Assembly (NCBI RefSeq): GCF_019393635.1
Contig: NC_057861.1
Span: forward strand, 720,104,232 to 720,168,231
DNA from: Dromiciops gliroides
Taxonomy: Eukaryota > Chordata > Mammalia > Microbiotheria > Microbiotheriidae
Reading direction: 5' to 3'
DNA length: 64,000 nucleotides
Shown one piece after another: positions 31,205 through 43,109 of this stretch. The notes under the pieces were generated by a model. The model did not search any database. It had not been told where the DNA came from and saw only the letters and a program-made list of their open reading frames with translations. Positions within the stretch are counted from its first letter, which is position 1; each line of letters starts with the position of its first letter. A program made the position numbers and the translations under genes.

Positions 31205-32825
31205 GTTGAAAGGAGAAAAAGAACATTAAAATTTTATGTAAACAATATATATAATTATTTTTAATTAGAGGCCAACATTATTCTGAAAAATAATTTCTTG
31301 AATTGAATCAGTTCTTTTAAATTAGCTAAAGACTAACCCCCACCCAATTTCAAATCTCAACCTACTCAGAGTAAATAGGGGCCTGAGAAAGTCATCATGT
31401 CCAAGACAAGAGTCACCTGTCTTATCTATAATCCACTTAATTCTCTGAACAAACTGTTTTTTTCAAAGATAGCACAAAGGTTAATATCAGGCAAATGCTT
31501 GATATGTTCTAAATCCCAACTTAGCAAACTCTCAGCAAGTGATTTTTAAAATTAAACTTCATGTAATTTACCCAACCACAGGTAGGAGGACAAGGGAGAC
31601 AGAATTTTTTTGAATGTTTTTTTTTTCCACCCCCCTAGGAAAGAGTTAAGTTATAGGATTCATTCTTTTCTGTGATGGGAAATAAATAAATGGTATTCCT
31701 CAGGGCAGAAACAAAACTCTAACAAGGAGAGAGAAAGGACATCCTCCTCCTTTCTCATCTATGTAGTCATTCTGATTGATCCCAGGAGACTTTGCTTCAT
31801 CTGGGCTACCTTAATTGGCCTCACTTGGAAATTCTTTTCTCCATGCCTGCAAGGAAAGTCAAAACTATACAAGGAGAATGTGCAGTCCTCACTTTTCCTG
31901 AGGGAATCTGGTTAACCTTTTACTGCCAAGTGGTACCAAAACATAACTTACCCTTAGCCCTAGTACCCTGAAAAAGTTTTATTACTGTAGACCCAGGTGA
32001 GAAGAAAAAAGGCTTCGTCAGTTTGCTTTGTCAGAAAAAAATTTTCTGGTTTGCACACAACTGTTTTTATACTTTGTTTAAAGTACACTTTTATACTTTG
32101 TTTAAAGTACACTTTCCAAAACCCTCCTTTAATCATTGGTTTTACTCTCAGGTTCCAATGAAAAGTATAGAGTTCCAAGTGGGATCCTCAAAATCTGCAG
32201 TTTTCGATTGGCTTCTAATTTGTGTTTCAAATGACTCAAAGGGAAATAACAATATCGACTTTTTTGGTAAAATGCTAGCATTATTATATATGGGGAAAAA
32301 TAATGTCAGAGAGAGGGAAGGGAGAGAGAAAGTGAGACAGGAATTAAAGGTAAGAAGGGGAAAAATTGTTGTATAGCAAAAAAATGAAAATGCTATTAAA
32401 TGCTATTTCATAAATGGGTAGAAATCCAAAACAGTGAAGAAGGAACAAGGAGCTATCATACATATTTTATGATGATAATTTCCAACAAACCTAGAGCACT
32501 AGTCATCATATGAAATCACATCAGTTTCCTCAGGAGCTTATCTAGAAACTTGGGTCTTTTAAAATCAGTGATTTCACAATATTATAAGAATTTTTTTAGA
32601 TTAATCTTTTTAGTGCCTCATCCTTACAATTCCTGTTGTAGATTCAACATTAGGTGTATTGTAAATTAGCCTTTGAAGAATAAGACAGGAGAGATATCAA
32701 TGCCCAAATAGAAAGAGCCAGAGTAATTTTTACTGCTAGTGGTCATGTTAATGATTGTAGTGGTTATGATTAAGACGATAATGATGACATATAACTCTTG
32801 GTAAAGTTTCTTAGATTAAGAGAGA
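31205..32825. other. repeat-poor DNA with a 24-bp tandem duplication
   Basis: No gene recognised. Two perfect 24-bp copies lie head to tail at 32065-32088 and 32089-32112. The surrounding frames (31960-32178 minus, 32023-32376 plus) owe their repeated residues to this duplication. Confidence 0.5.
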
Positions 32826-32829
32826 CAGA

Positions 32830-32945
32830 ATATGAGATCCTTGAGAGCATCACTGTTTGCTTTCACTTTTGTAACCCCAGAGTCTGGTATAGTGCCTAAC
32901 ACATAGTAGGTGCATGCATAATAAATGATTGTTGATTGATATTTT
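32830..32945 (+). repeat. L2 3' end
   Basis: 'gagatccttgagagcatcac', 'tgtaaccccagagtctggta' and 'taacacatagtaggtgcatg' are the L2 3' UTR in order. Confidence 0.75.
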
Positions 32946-33051
32946 GATTGAATGATGGCCTTTTTAAGAACTAATTTCTATTGACATTCTTATATTGTTC
33001 ATATTTAGTGTATTCAAAAGACCATGAGTTCTTCTAACCATGGAATGTTCC

Positions 33052-33120
33052 TTTTTTTTTTTTTCAGGACAATGAGTGTTAAGTGACTTACCCAGGGTCA
33101 CACAGCTAGTAAGTGTCAAG
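33052..33120 (-). repeat. tRNA-derived SINE, truncated
   Basis: Poly-T followed by 'gttaagtgacttacccaggg' and 'cacacagctagtaagtgtca', then abrupt loss of the head half. Confidence 0.8.
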
Positions 33121-33548
33121 ATGCTAGTTACTCATACTTACTACTCATATATCCCAATGGACTTGTGATTTCGTTGATTTATATGTGCCCTCTGGTAATA
33201 TAGATGGGAAGCTATTCATTTCTGTTCCTCTTATGTGACACTTCTTGTTTTTGTCTTCCCATCAATTCAACCCAAGAAATCTATTCAATGTAGTAGAGGT
33301 TTTCATCCACTGCTTTAAATTATGAGGAAACTAGAGGAGTGAGTGGGCTTTTAATTAGTTATCCCAACTTATAGAAGAAATATTTTTAAAAATCTGTAGC
33401 AGTAAAGTATTGGATGTGGGTTCATTTTTCTAGAGCCTTCCAAACTTTTGATTGTTTTGACATGTTTATTTGCTTTGTTTTTATGAACAACTGAGCTAAC
33501 AAGGATATTCCAGTGACATACATAGGGTGTTTTCTTTTTGTTTTTGTT

Positions 33549-33692
33549 TTGTTTTTTGGTGAGGCAATTGGAATTAAGTGACTTGCCTAGGGTCACACAG
33601 CTAGTAAGTGTTAAGTGTCTGAGGCTGGATTTGAACTCAGGTATTCCCGAGTCCAGGGTCAGTGCTCTATCCACTGTGCCACCTAACTGCCC
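33549..33692 (-). repeat. tRNA-derived SINE (WSINE-like)
   Basis: Antisense full-length copy ending 'gccacctaactgcccc'. Flanks tttgtttttgtttt and tttgtttttgttttt act as the duplication but are low-complexity. Confidence 0.85.
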
Positions 33693-33779
33693 CCTTTGTT
33701 TTTGTTTTTAAACAACACCAATGTGCCAACACTGAGCTACTGTCTTTCATGCAGATCGAACTTTGATCATTTTAGGTTA

Positions 33780-34380
33780 ACACTTAAAAAAAATCCACTG
33801 GGGGACATGCTCAGCCATTTGAAAGTTTTTCCTGGTACTTAACTGATATTAAAGTTACACCAGCTCCTGGACAGCAGCAGTAGCTGGTGTGGCAGATAAT
33901 TACAGGATTTTAATTTAGACACCTGTTTATTCACCCACTCCAATGTGAAAAAAAAAAAAGTGAGAGAGAGACTTATTGTGCCAAGCAGTAAATTTTCCCA
34001 TTTGGCTGGCTTTACTGTTTTTCTGTCCTGCTGTCATCTTCGGTAAGTCACACTGGAGATGGAAACCATTCTACTTAGACAGAACTACTTAACATTTGGC
34101 CCTGTGTTTAGTGTCAGTCCTGGCCAAGGAACCAGAAAGGTCACCTGTGGGGAATGATGGGCAAATGACACATACAAATTGTTTTTAAATGAACAGGTGT
34201 CAGGGAATCTCACCTACCTAACATCTATTTTATGGCTACTGGCTCTGAAAGCCAAGACTGCCTATTATTTGCTTAATATGGCATTTGCAACAGGTGGTAC
34301 ACCTAATAAAACTATCTTTCTATTGGAGATTTTGCAGACTTGGAAAAGTTCTCATGACTCCATTTCCCCACACTAAACCT
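33780..34380. other. repeat-free block, possible conserved non-coding element
   Basis: About 600 bp with no repeat signature and balanced composition. It contains 'cagataattacagg' and 'tttaatttagacacctg', which include homeodomain-like TAATTA and E-box CACCTG cores. No frame is convincing (the 65-codon frame at 34179 has no motif). A conserved enhancer-like element is only a guess. Confidence 0.3.
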
Positions 34381-34409
34381 TCCATCTCCACCCCCAACAT
34401 AAAAAAGAT

Positions 34410-34460
34410 CCAAATCACTATTTAGTGCAGTTCCTGGCACATTGTAGGTACTTAATCAAT
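34410..34460 (+). repeat. L2 3'-end relic
   Basis: 'cctggcacattgtaggtact' then 'taatcaatg' is the final L2 signature. Confidence 0.6.
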
Positions 34461-35055
34461 GTCGTTTGAATGAACAGATGAATAAATAAATCAAGGAGTG
34501 TGGGACAATCATTTATGCAACCACATATACCTTTTCTCAGGTCCCCATTTCAATACTTCAGAATCACCCTTAACATATTTCAATTTTCAGGTCAAGCTTT
34601 ACCTTCTCAAATTGAATCCATTTATTAATTACTTTTAATATGTGCCAGAAACTGGCAATGCAAAGGCCAAACTAAAACAACCAGTGATCTAAAGGACCAC
34701 CCATTGTCTACTGGAAAAACAACAATAACAACATTTGGACAGATAAGAGAGTACAAATTATTTTCTAAGAAAGTACAAAATTGTGTTTCCTTTTAATTTA
34801 GAGTGAAAGGACAGAGAGCACTAACAACTAGAGCAATTAACAAAGGCTTCAAATAGAAGGGGGTACTTGAACTGAACCTTGAAGCTATCTAGCAATATCA
34901 TGACCTAGAAGTGAAGAGAACATTCCAATCGAGGAAAACTGCCTGTACAAATGCACAGAGGTGAGAAATGAAATGTTTCATAAGGAATAGTAGGAAGGCT
35001 AGTTTTGCTATAACAGATTTTTCCCCCGGGAGTTAATTTGATATCACTTAAAAAA

Positions 35056-35208
35056 GGGACAGCTAGGTGGTGCAGTAGATAAAGCACTGGCCCTGGATTC
35101 AAGAGGACCTGAGTTCAAATCCAGTCTCAGACACTTGATACTTACCATCTGTGTGACCCTGAGCAAGTCACTTAACACTCATTGACCCACAAAAACAGAC
35201 CCCCCAAA
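35056..35208 (+). repeat. tRNA-derived SINE (WSINE-like)
   Basis: 'gacagctaggtggtgcagta' to 'acttaacactcattgaccca', then a short A/C-rich tail. I find no clear duplication. Confidence 0.88.
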
Positions 35209-35344
35209 ATGAGTTTAGCCAGATATTGAAAATATTGAAAGATATTGAAATGACAATAGAGGAGATAGTGTTTTATGCTGAAGGCAAAAGAGAGGCACTT
35301 AAGCTTCTCCCATAGGGGAGCAACAGAGTCAGTTTAAAAATGAG

Positions 35345-35545
35345 AAGTTCTCCCACTATCTCTGAAGCCATTGCCAGTTGTTTTTATCTATGTCTTGCCA
35401 CTGGACTCTGATGGCAGTAAAAGAGAGAATGAGACTAATATCTTTGTATCATTGTGCTTCACTTAAATCCAACTGACTTACAAGTCATAATATCACCTTC
35501 TTGATATCATAGGTCTTCGAGGATGAAGTATGAACAACAATCTGT
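35345..35545 (+). repeat. marsupial SINE, second family
   Basis: 'cttgccactggactctgatg', 'cacttaaatccaactgactt', 'tcataggtcttcgaggatga', ending in 'gaacaacaa'. Related to the copies at 17545 and 57350. Confidence 0.65.
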
Positions 35546-35829
35546 GAGTCAAACCACTTTTTCCCATTTCATTTTTATAGCTGCTGAACAGAAGCCCTAT
35601 TAAAGACAGGGAAAAAAATATCCGTGAGGTGAGAGGTGTTGTCACTGAATTAGGCTAGTGGTAACTATTTGAGTCAAGATAAATGAGGAGATGGAAGCAA
35701 TCCTGTGTAGACAGAATTGGCATCTGAATGAATATGAAGGGATGAAGGAGAGTGAGGAATCAAGGGCTTCTTCAAAATTGAACCTATGACCCATTAAAGC
35801 TTTCTTGATCTTCCTAATTATTATTAACA

Positions 35830-36815
35830 TAGCAGGGGATTGGCACACGCTGAGTCCTTCGAAGATGTAAACACTTACGGGAAATACATTTGGGATCTGT
35901 TCTTGGGAGAAACAAAAAACCTGGCACAGGTGTAGATATTCTGCATTGGCCTACTGCCTAATTGAGAGAATCCTCTTTTCATTAGCTATGTAGGCAGAAT
36001 CACTTAAGTTGTTAAGATTACCTGCTTGAGGCACAGTCTGTCTATTTCTCTGTCTCTGTCTCTCTGAAAAAGATCCAAGGGTAAAAGACAAAACATTAAT
36101 TTACTCACATGAGTGACATGATATAGTAAGCTGGGTGAGTGGGTGAGACTTCAGGCAAGACCACCTCCCTTTAGGCCTCATGGCCTAAATTTAGAATTTT
36201 GGTATTGTTTCATCTGACCTTTTGAGCTCTAGATGTAAGAAATAGAATCCTAAACCCAGGAGCTCAAGTTATGGTTACCTTTGAGCCCAAGATTCCTGAC
36301 CAGATGGTGCTATCACTATACAAAGGGAGACCTGAAAGTCAAGTTCATGAAAGACATGCTTAGGAAGCATCTTTGAACTGGAATTTGGTGGCACTAATGC
36401 TATGCATAAACTAAATTAAGGTATGAGCATAATCTCCCTCCTTCCCTCTTTAGAAATCAAGGTCAGGTTGGGGAATTATACTCCCTGGTATCTGAGGAAA
36501 TTATGTTTGTTTTGAATTTACATTTCAAATAAATATTACTTTGTAAAATATAAACTCACCGTAAGGTGATTAAATGGAAATGGGGCCCTTGGATTCCTAA
36601 AATTAGAGAACATAGTAAGATGGGGCTTGAAATAATGGCAGAGATGAGAGATCTCCCAGTCCCCTAAGCATACTAGAAAATGCTCTGGCAGGGATAAAAT
36701 GTAACACACCTGTGCTTCAGTGAGTGTTGGCCAGTGGAATTTTTCTTACATTAATATCCTCCTTTCCAAACCAGCTATTATGCATTAATATGAATACATG
36801 CTATACTTCTTAGTA
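35830..36815. other. intergenic with a THER/MIR relic
   Basis: At 36120-36240 'catctgaccttttgagctct' and 'agaatcctaa' suggest a sense THER/MIR 3' part. Otherwise nothing recognised. Confidence 0.35.
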
Positions 36816-36839
36816 GGATAAATAGTAATAATAATAAAT

Positions 36840-37095
36840 GTTAAAATTTATATCATACCTGCTGTATTCCAGGTACTGTACTAAAGGCTTTACAAATATC
36901 ACATTTGAACTTCACAGCTCTGGGAGTGAGGTGCTATACATTTCTCCATTTTATATATGAGGAAACTGAAGCAAATAAATTTAATGATTTGCCTATGGAC
37001 ATGCAGACAGTAAATGTCTTAGGAAGGCTTTGAACTCACATCTTCCTGACTCCAGATCCACCAAGCTATTTACTAAACCACTTAGTTGCCTAAGT
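36840..37095 (-). repeat. MIR/CORE-SINE
   Basis: Antisense MIR: 'tattccaggtactgtactaa', 'tatatgaggaaactgaagca', 'gaactcacatcttcctgact', ending 'ccacttagttgcc'. Well ordered over its whole length. Confidence 0.75.
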
Positions 37096-37384
37096 TACTT
37101 AAGGGCAATGATTTTTGTTTGTTGCCCTTATATTATAACACCTACTATGTTTCCTTGTCCATGATTGATGCTGAATGAAGGTGCCATGTGTCCTCTTCAA
37201 GAACAAAGAATTACCACCACCATGACCACCACCAATAACAATCCTGAGTAGAGATGAGAAATAATAAAAATGCAATATTACCCATCTATATCCAGGTTCC
37301 CTAAGTCCTTGAGTATCCTGATATGCCATATTTTCCAGTGAAGTGTCATTTCTTTGATATGTTAGTGATAATATGATGTGGTTT

Positions 37385-37500
37385 CACTTTCAACAAATCA
37401 ATAAACATTTATTGTCTATAATGTACTGTGTTCTGGGTAGACAAAGATTAATATGAAAGATCCCTGGGCCTCAAGGAGCTTACATTCTATAAACAGAAAC
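37385..37500 (+). repeat. old interspersed repeat, family not named
   Basis: 'tcaataaacatttattgtct' and 'gggcctcaaggagcttacat' match the 5' part of the repeat at 4445. Confidence 0.55.
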
Positions 37501-37503
37501 AAT

Positions 37504-37560
37504 ATGTAGGTGTGTGTGTGTGTGTGTATGTATGTGTGTGTGCATATGCATGTGTGTAAG
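37504..37560 (+). repeat. (TG)n microsatellite
   Basis: Interrupted TG/TATG repeat of about 55 bp. Confidence 0.85.
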
Positions 37561-37569
37561 TACACATTA

Positions 37570-38580
37570 CATTGACCTATGCCAACTGTTCATGGAAACT
37601 GTTGTTGTTTTTTCCTCTCAAAGGCTATAGAAATGTTGACCTAAGTAATTCTTGAGTTAAAAGAAAAAGCAAACACCAAAAATATAAAGATTTTTTAAAA
37701 TGGAAGTACTAACTATACTATTGATGTTTGTCCTAATAGTTCCTCATGTATTGAGTGCTTTATTATGAAGTCCTTCAAAACAGAAAACAACAGTTTTCTC
37801 CAGGACCTTCATCAGACCAAGAAGATGCTGAGCTTTTTAAAAAAGTTCTGAGTGAGAAAAGAAAAAAAAATGTAAGTTGGTTTTCCCCTCCCTCCTCCTC
37901 CTTTTCTCAGCAGGAAGAGACAGCTAATGCTCTCCTGGTGAAATCACTAATTGATTGCATCAGTGCATGAGCACAGCAGCTGTCCTTGTACCTTTAGTGG
38001 CAACAAAATGAAGGCAGCCTGGCCTCCTGTCAGGCAAGATTGTCTGCTTTCATTATTTCTTATGAGTCCTTTCCGGATACACTGGGCAGAGAGAAGAGCA
38101 GAAGGGAAGGAAGGCCCATGGACCATTAGTGTTCATTTTAGTCAAGGAAATGGTAAGTAAAAGATGGTGTGGATGATGCCTGAGGGATCCCATCAAATGA
38201 TCTGTGTGCCATTTCCAGAAGGACACAACATCCATATCAGGAATGTTTATATTTTGTAGAATAAAAATTCACCCAGATACCCACTTGTTTCATTCCCAGG
38301 AAAATGCCATTATTAATTACTCATTCATATGTAGGGTTCTGCCAATCTCTTATGTAGCAATTCTTCAAGAGGCCCCTCACCACATCCTTGAATTTTTGAG
38401 GTGGAAGCAGTTTTAGGTCTTAGCTACTTTATTACTCTCTGATCATTGCTCAGGAAACTGAACCCCAAAGAAATGAAATAACAATCATAAGAGTACGGAT
38501 AGTGGATAAAGCAGGTGACAGGTCATAGCTCCCGTTTCTTTCTATAGTTTTCATTCTATGATACCTTATCTTCTAGGGGT
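37570..38580. other. repeat-free block, possible conserved non-coding DNA
   Basis: No repeat signature across about 1 kb. The part at 37950-38080 (gcatcagtgcatgagcacag, aggcagcctggcctcctgtc) is complex and GC-richer than its flanks. Frames at 37755-37970 and 37951-38160 lack recognisable domains; a 'gtaagt' at 37871 is not backed by a coding context. Confidence 0.3.
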
Positions 38581-38589
38581 GGTTGGGGG

Positions 38590-38725
38590 AAAACCTTAGA
38601 GTCAGAAAGATCTGGGTTCAAATCCATCCTCTGACATATATTGGATATATGACTAGAGACGAAGCACTATGCCTCTCAGTATTCCCAGGAGAAAAAAAAG
38701 TTTTATCCTATAAATTAAAGGATAG
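38590..38725 (+). repeat. MIR/THER relic
   Basis: 'gagtcagaaagatctgggtt' and 'caaatccatcctctgacata' are the sense head of a MIR-type SINE. Confidence 0.65.
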
Positions 38726-38929
38726 TTGTCAAAATGCTTTTTGAAAAGGAAATCCCAATGCCAGTGACGCCACAGGTTGGGACAACATGTTTTCTCTTTT
38801 TCATTCACCTAAAAAAAACACCTTTCAAAATAACTGTCCTCTTGTCATATGTTGAGGAAATACCCTTCCAAAATATTGTCCCCATTGTGTAATCTAAGGA
38901 CCTTGAACATGTAATACATGACATATTTT

Positions 38930-39025
38930 AGGGGCTGTTTACGTTGGATTGCTTAGTCTTTTTATCCCTGGCTAAGTACTATACCTTGACATATTATGCA
39001 CATAATAAAGGTTTGGTAGATTGGA
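38930..39025 (+). repeat. L2 3'-end relic
   Basis: 'gctaagtactataccttgac' and 'cataataaaggtttggtag' resemble the L2 terminus. Confidence 0.45.
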
Positions 39026-39029
39026 ATGA

Positions 39030-40070
39030 ATTCTAAACATCCCCCGGGGAGTATTTTTTTTTTTTATAAATGAGGATGAAGTAAGATAGATAGATATGGA
39101 ATTCTCATGTTTCATGGTAAATTATGGGCCTGGTGGTCATGAAGAAAGGGTAAATCATTTTCATGCTGATTAATTTTGCTTATGGATAGCTAATGCATCG
39201 TGTTTATATGCCCTGTGTCATTGTTCCATGTATCCAAAGGAACCAGAAACTCTAGTAACTATTCCATGAAATATAGTGAAGAGCAGATGGCAATTTCTAT
39301 TTCATTTTTTGGTCTGAAAAATACATTCAATCCATGAAAGAACAGCTAATTGTGTGTTTCTGGTGGTGAATTATGGTGATAACCACTGGGAAATTAAACC
39401 AAGGGAAAACAATCTGACTAAATATCACTTGAGATTTAACTCAAGATAAAGATAAAGAAAGAGGGAATGAGAAAGGAGTTTGGGCACAGGTCATATATAA
39501 ATTGAATTCTTAGATTCTACACAATTTTTAAAAAGTATAATATTTTTAAAGGTTTTTAACCATTTTTATTTCATTTTGATATGATTTTATAAGATTGTTA
39601 CTTTCCTAAAAGTTCTAAACAAGAAAAAAAATTTTCTCATGTAATAATCAACTGTTATGACTTTCTCCATACTTCTATTTTCATTGTATTTTGGAGGTAA
39701 CTATATGTTCTCAAAGGCTTTAACAGTGGAGAAAAAGTTCTGACTGGAGACTAGCAAGCTAGAAAGACTTCTTGTAAGATATTGTATGGACTTTGATTTC
39801 TGATGATTAAATAAAGCAATCGTAGAGGAGTACATTACCAGCAGGTCCTGATTTATTGGTGATTTTTATTTTGGCTATATCAAAATAAGAAATAAAGAAA
39901 AAGATTCCTTTTTAAACCTGTCTTTCCCTCTTTCATTGTTACTTATGGTCTTAGGATGATGAAAATAGGGGCAAAGCATGGTAAGGATCACACAAATTTT
40001 AAACAATCAGCAATCATTCATTTGGCTGTTGATTCTCCAATTTAGAGATAAGTTTGAACTTAATTATAGG
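39030..40070. other. repeat-poor DNA
   Basis: Nothing coding. 'catgctgattaattttgctt' near 39160 contains a homeodomain-like TAAT core in a repeat-free stretch. Function cannot be judged. Confidence 0.35.
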
Positions 40071-40079
40071 TAAAATATC

Positions 40080-40560
40080 AATATTGGTCACCATGGATGA
40101 AATGGTAGAGACATTTTATTACAAACTTGATCAGAGACTAGAAATCAAATAAATATACCCTTTGGTTCTGTGTGATTTCAATGCAAAGTTAGAAAAAGGG
40201 AAGAATTGAGAGAAATATGTAAGCAGATATGGTTCAGTAGATGCATTTATAGTTGAAGATCAGTACATTTTGCATACAAGTCTTGTATATCTATATCATC
40301 ACCATTTTCTTCAAAATAAGAATTGGTAGGGGTGAGATGTGATGGCCACCAAATAATGCCATATAGCATAAAATCAGCTAAATGTTAATAGATAGGAAAG
40401 GATTTGTTATAGATATGGGGTACTTGAGCTCATCATCTATAACCAAGGAGACCATTAATTTTTCATAACTAAGAAGGAAATTTATAAAATAAAAGACAAA
40501 AGTAATTGGAAAAGATATGATGAATAATTAATGTGATTTAACCCTGAATTATTTATCAAG
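40080..40560 (+). repeat. LINE endonuclease-domain fragment (non-L1)
   Basis: Translation shows FYYKLDQRLEIK, then YPLVLCDFNAKLEKGK, then EKYVSRYGS. This is the order seen in apurinic-type endonucleases of RTE/CR1-like LINEs, where GDFNAK is a conserved motif. Later text is interrupted by several stops and ends at about KIKDKSNWKRYDE. Clade not certain. Confidence 0.55.
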
Positions 40561-40629
40561 TTATTGCATTAAAAAAGGAAATCGACAAAAGAAATGACAT
40601 TGACATTGACTGTAAAAATTTCATCTAGA

Positions 40630-41215
40630 AATGCGAACAATGTAAAGTATTTAATATCACCAGTCGGATCATATAATTTTACCCTCCCACAATCAATAAA
40701 ATCCTGTGACTTCCTATTGGCTCTAGTGAAATACAAAATGCTCTGTTTAGCATTTAAAGTCCTTCATAACTTTAGTCCCCTCAACTTTTCAGTTTTCTTA
40801 AAATCTTACTACTCAACCTTTATTCTTAAATCTAGCGATACTGGATTCCTGGTTGTTCCACAAACAAGTAACTCCATCTCTGTTCTGGGCAATTTCTCTG
40901 GCTGTTCCTCATAACTAGAATGGTTTTCCTCTGGTCCACCTAGTGATCTCCCTGACTTCTGTTAAGTTCCAACTAAACCCATTTTTTACTAGATAAACCC
41001 CCTCCATTCTAGTGCCTTCCCTCTGTTAATTATTTTCTAATTTTTTATAGTTTCCTTTGTGCATAATTCTTTGCTTGTTATCTACCCAATTAGATTTTAA
41101 GATGGTTAAGGACAGAGACTATGTTTATTAGTTTTTACCTCTTTTTTCTTTTATTCCCAGTACATAACATAGTACCTGGTAGGTATCAAGCCCTAACTAA
41201 ATGTTAATTGATTGA
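40630..41215 (+). repeat. L2 LINE 3' part
   Basis: 'gtgaaatacaaaatgctctg', 'catttaaagtccttcataac', 'ttagattttaagatggttaa' and 'acatagtacctggtaggtat' follow the L2 3' end in order. The 106-codon frame at 40594-40914 belongs to this. Confidence 0.75.
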
Positions 41216-41219
41216 ACAA

Positions 41220-42495
41220 TAGAGCCCCCGAACATCTCAGTCAATAAACATTTTTATAACTTACCAAATGAAGTGAAGTGGTTGCTAAATGAAAAATCTA
41301 GTTAGTATTCAAATTACTCTGTAAAATATCATGAAAAAATGATAATGGATAACTATGAGCAATATAGTTTTCAAAAAATAGAAAATGAATGAAAGGAAAA
41401 ATACATATTTTTTTTAAATCTTGATGTAAATATTGGGGTCCAATGACCAACAAAATAGGACACTTTCTCATCCTCATAACCACTTAAACAAAATTGGAAT
41501 TATGCATAAGGGATGAAGCAATTTCAGCTCTCTAAACAGATCAGGACACCAAGAACTCCAACAAGGTACAAACCCAATTAACTTAAAGCAGAGAAAGACA
41601 GTCTCTGAACCCTAAGGCACTCACTCAACCTCTCTTGACCTATACTACATCATTTTCTGGCAGAGCTACACAATCCAAAACAATTCTCTTCCCTAAGAAA
41701 TAATTTGGGGCAGAGATTGAGGCTGGTGAAATATAAATTGCCCAGTTCAAAAGGCTTGAAAAAAATGGCATTGGGTTTCAGTGCCCAAAGAAACCATTAT
41801 CAAGGAGGAAATAGTAATAAAAAGAAAAGGAGCCTTAAATGGAAATAAATTTTTAAAATTACCAAGGACCACAAGAGTAAGAAAATGCAGTTAAAGCCTC
41901 ACGCATAACAAGATAAAGCAACGTGGATAATATTAATAATAGAAGGAAATATGGTCTCTAGATCTGCTAACAGAGGCCAGAGTTTATGAATAAGCATTAC
42001 AAAGGAAGGTAAAATTTATCAACACCTGAGGAGGCAGATGATCCTATGAATTCTCAAGAAAGTGTGAAATCAAAGAAAAATGTTGCCTCAGTATAGTTTC
42101 AGAAAGAAAATCTTTAATGGCTTCTCTTTTTTAATTTTTGTTGTTATTGTCTTTTACTATATTTATTCACTCTTCTTGAATTTGTCATGATTGAAAAGCA
42201 AATGATTTGATCAAGTCTAGTTTTCTTTGCAGAATAATTTGAGCACATCTTTCAAAATTTTGCAATTTTTTCCATTAATAAGCTCAGGTGTTCATGTTAT
42301 ATCACCTTGTATTTCATCTTTAACTCTTTTACTGAGTGAGGCGGCTACTTGAGTTTGAGGAAGAGACCTCCTGGGAAAATCAGTACTTTATCATAGATTA
42401 ACCTAATATAACTGAAAAAGACAAAATACTGTGCTTACAGAGGAAGAATTTTTTTAAAAAAGTAATTTTTGGGGAAAAGTAGTAAAAGCAAATGG
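41220..42495. other. unrecognised AT-rich sequence
   Basis: No gene or repeat that I can name over about 1.2 kb; may include diverged L1. Confidence 0.35.
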
Positions 42496-42499
42496 AGGA

Positions 42500-42830
42500 A
42501 AATCTTCAGTATTTTAAACAAGTATTTATTTAGTGGATACTATGGGCCATAGGCCATGCTAAATACTTTAAAAATATGAGTTCCTTTTAAGGCACATAGA
42601 ATATAGTAAATATTAAGTATTATATAAATGTTTGTTATTGTTATTGTTATTTTTTATTATTATCCTCACAATTAACCTGTGAGGCATTAGCTAGAATTAT
42701 CCCACTTTTACAGATGAGGAAACTGAAGCAGACAGGGTTTAAATGACCTCCTGAGATTCACACATCTAAGAAGAATCTGAGACTTCAGTCAACTTCATGT
42801 CTTCTAGATTGCCCTTCTAGGATTCTATCT
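42500..42830 (-). repeat. MIR/CORE-SINE
   Basis: 'atgggccataggccatgcta', 'tcctcacaattaacctgtga', 'cccacttttacagatgagga', 'gcagacagggtttaaatgac' in antisense order, with a short TTATTG repeat inside. Confidence 0.75.
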
Positions 42831-42837
42831 ACTATAC

Positions 42838-43095
42838 TGTTGTTGTTGTTTAGTGTTTTTTCATTAGTGTCTCACTCTTTATGACCCAATTTGGGGTTTT
42901 CTTGGCCAATAATAATGTAGTAGCTACCCATTCCATTCTTCAGCTCACTTTACAAATGAAGAAACTGAGGAAAACGGTGATTAAATGATTTGCCTATGGT
43001 CACATAGATAGTAATTATGTAAGGCCAGATTTGAACTCAGGAAAAAGGAGTCTTCCTGAGTCCAGGCCCAGTACTTTATCCATTGTGACACCTAG
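42838..43095 (-). repeat. CORE-SINE with RTE-type tail, copy 4
   Basis: 'gttgttgtttagtg', 'ctcactctttatgacccaat', 'gggttttcttggccaat', 'aaatgaagaaactgaggaaa', head complement ending 'gtgacacctagctag'. Lies directly after a MIR in the same orientation. Confidence 0.8.
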
Positions 43096-43109
43096 CTAGA
43101 CAAAATGGC

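Larger units (their letters stand above)
34630..35800 (+). repeat. old interspersed repeat, family not named (interrupted)
   Basis: Text such as 'tatgtgccagaaactggcaa', 'acttgaactgaaccttgaag', 'caatcgaggaaaactgcctg', 'ggggagcaacagagtcag' and 'gaagggatgaaggagagtga' follows a long dispersed repeat whose 5' part is also at 4445 and 37385. A WSINE-like copy and a second-family SINE interrupt it. Confidence 0.5.

Noticed and set aside
37755-37880. Possible exon with a 'gtaagt' donor site at 37871
   Set aside because: The frame has no recognisable family, the preceding A-run is low complexity, and no acceptor or partner exon is evident.
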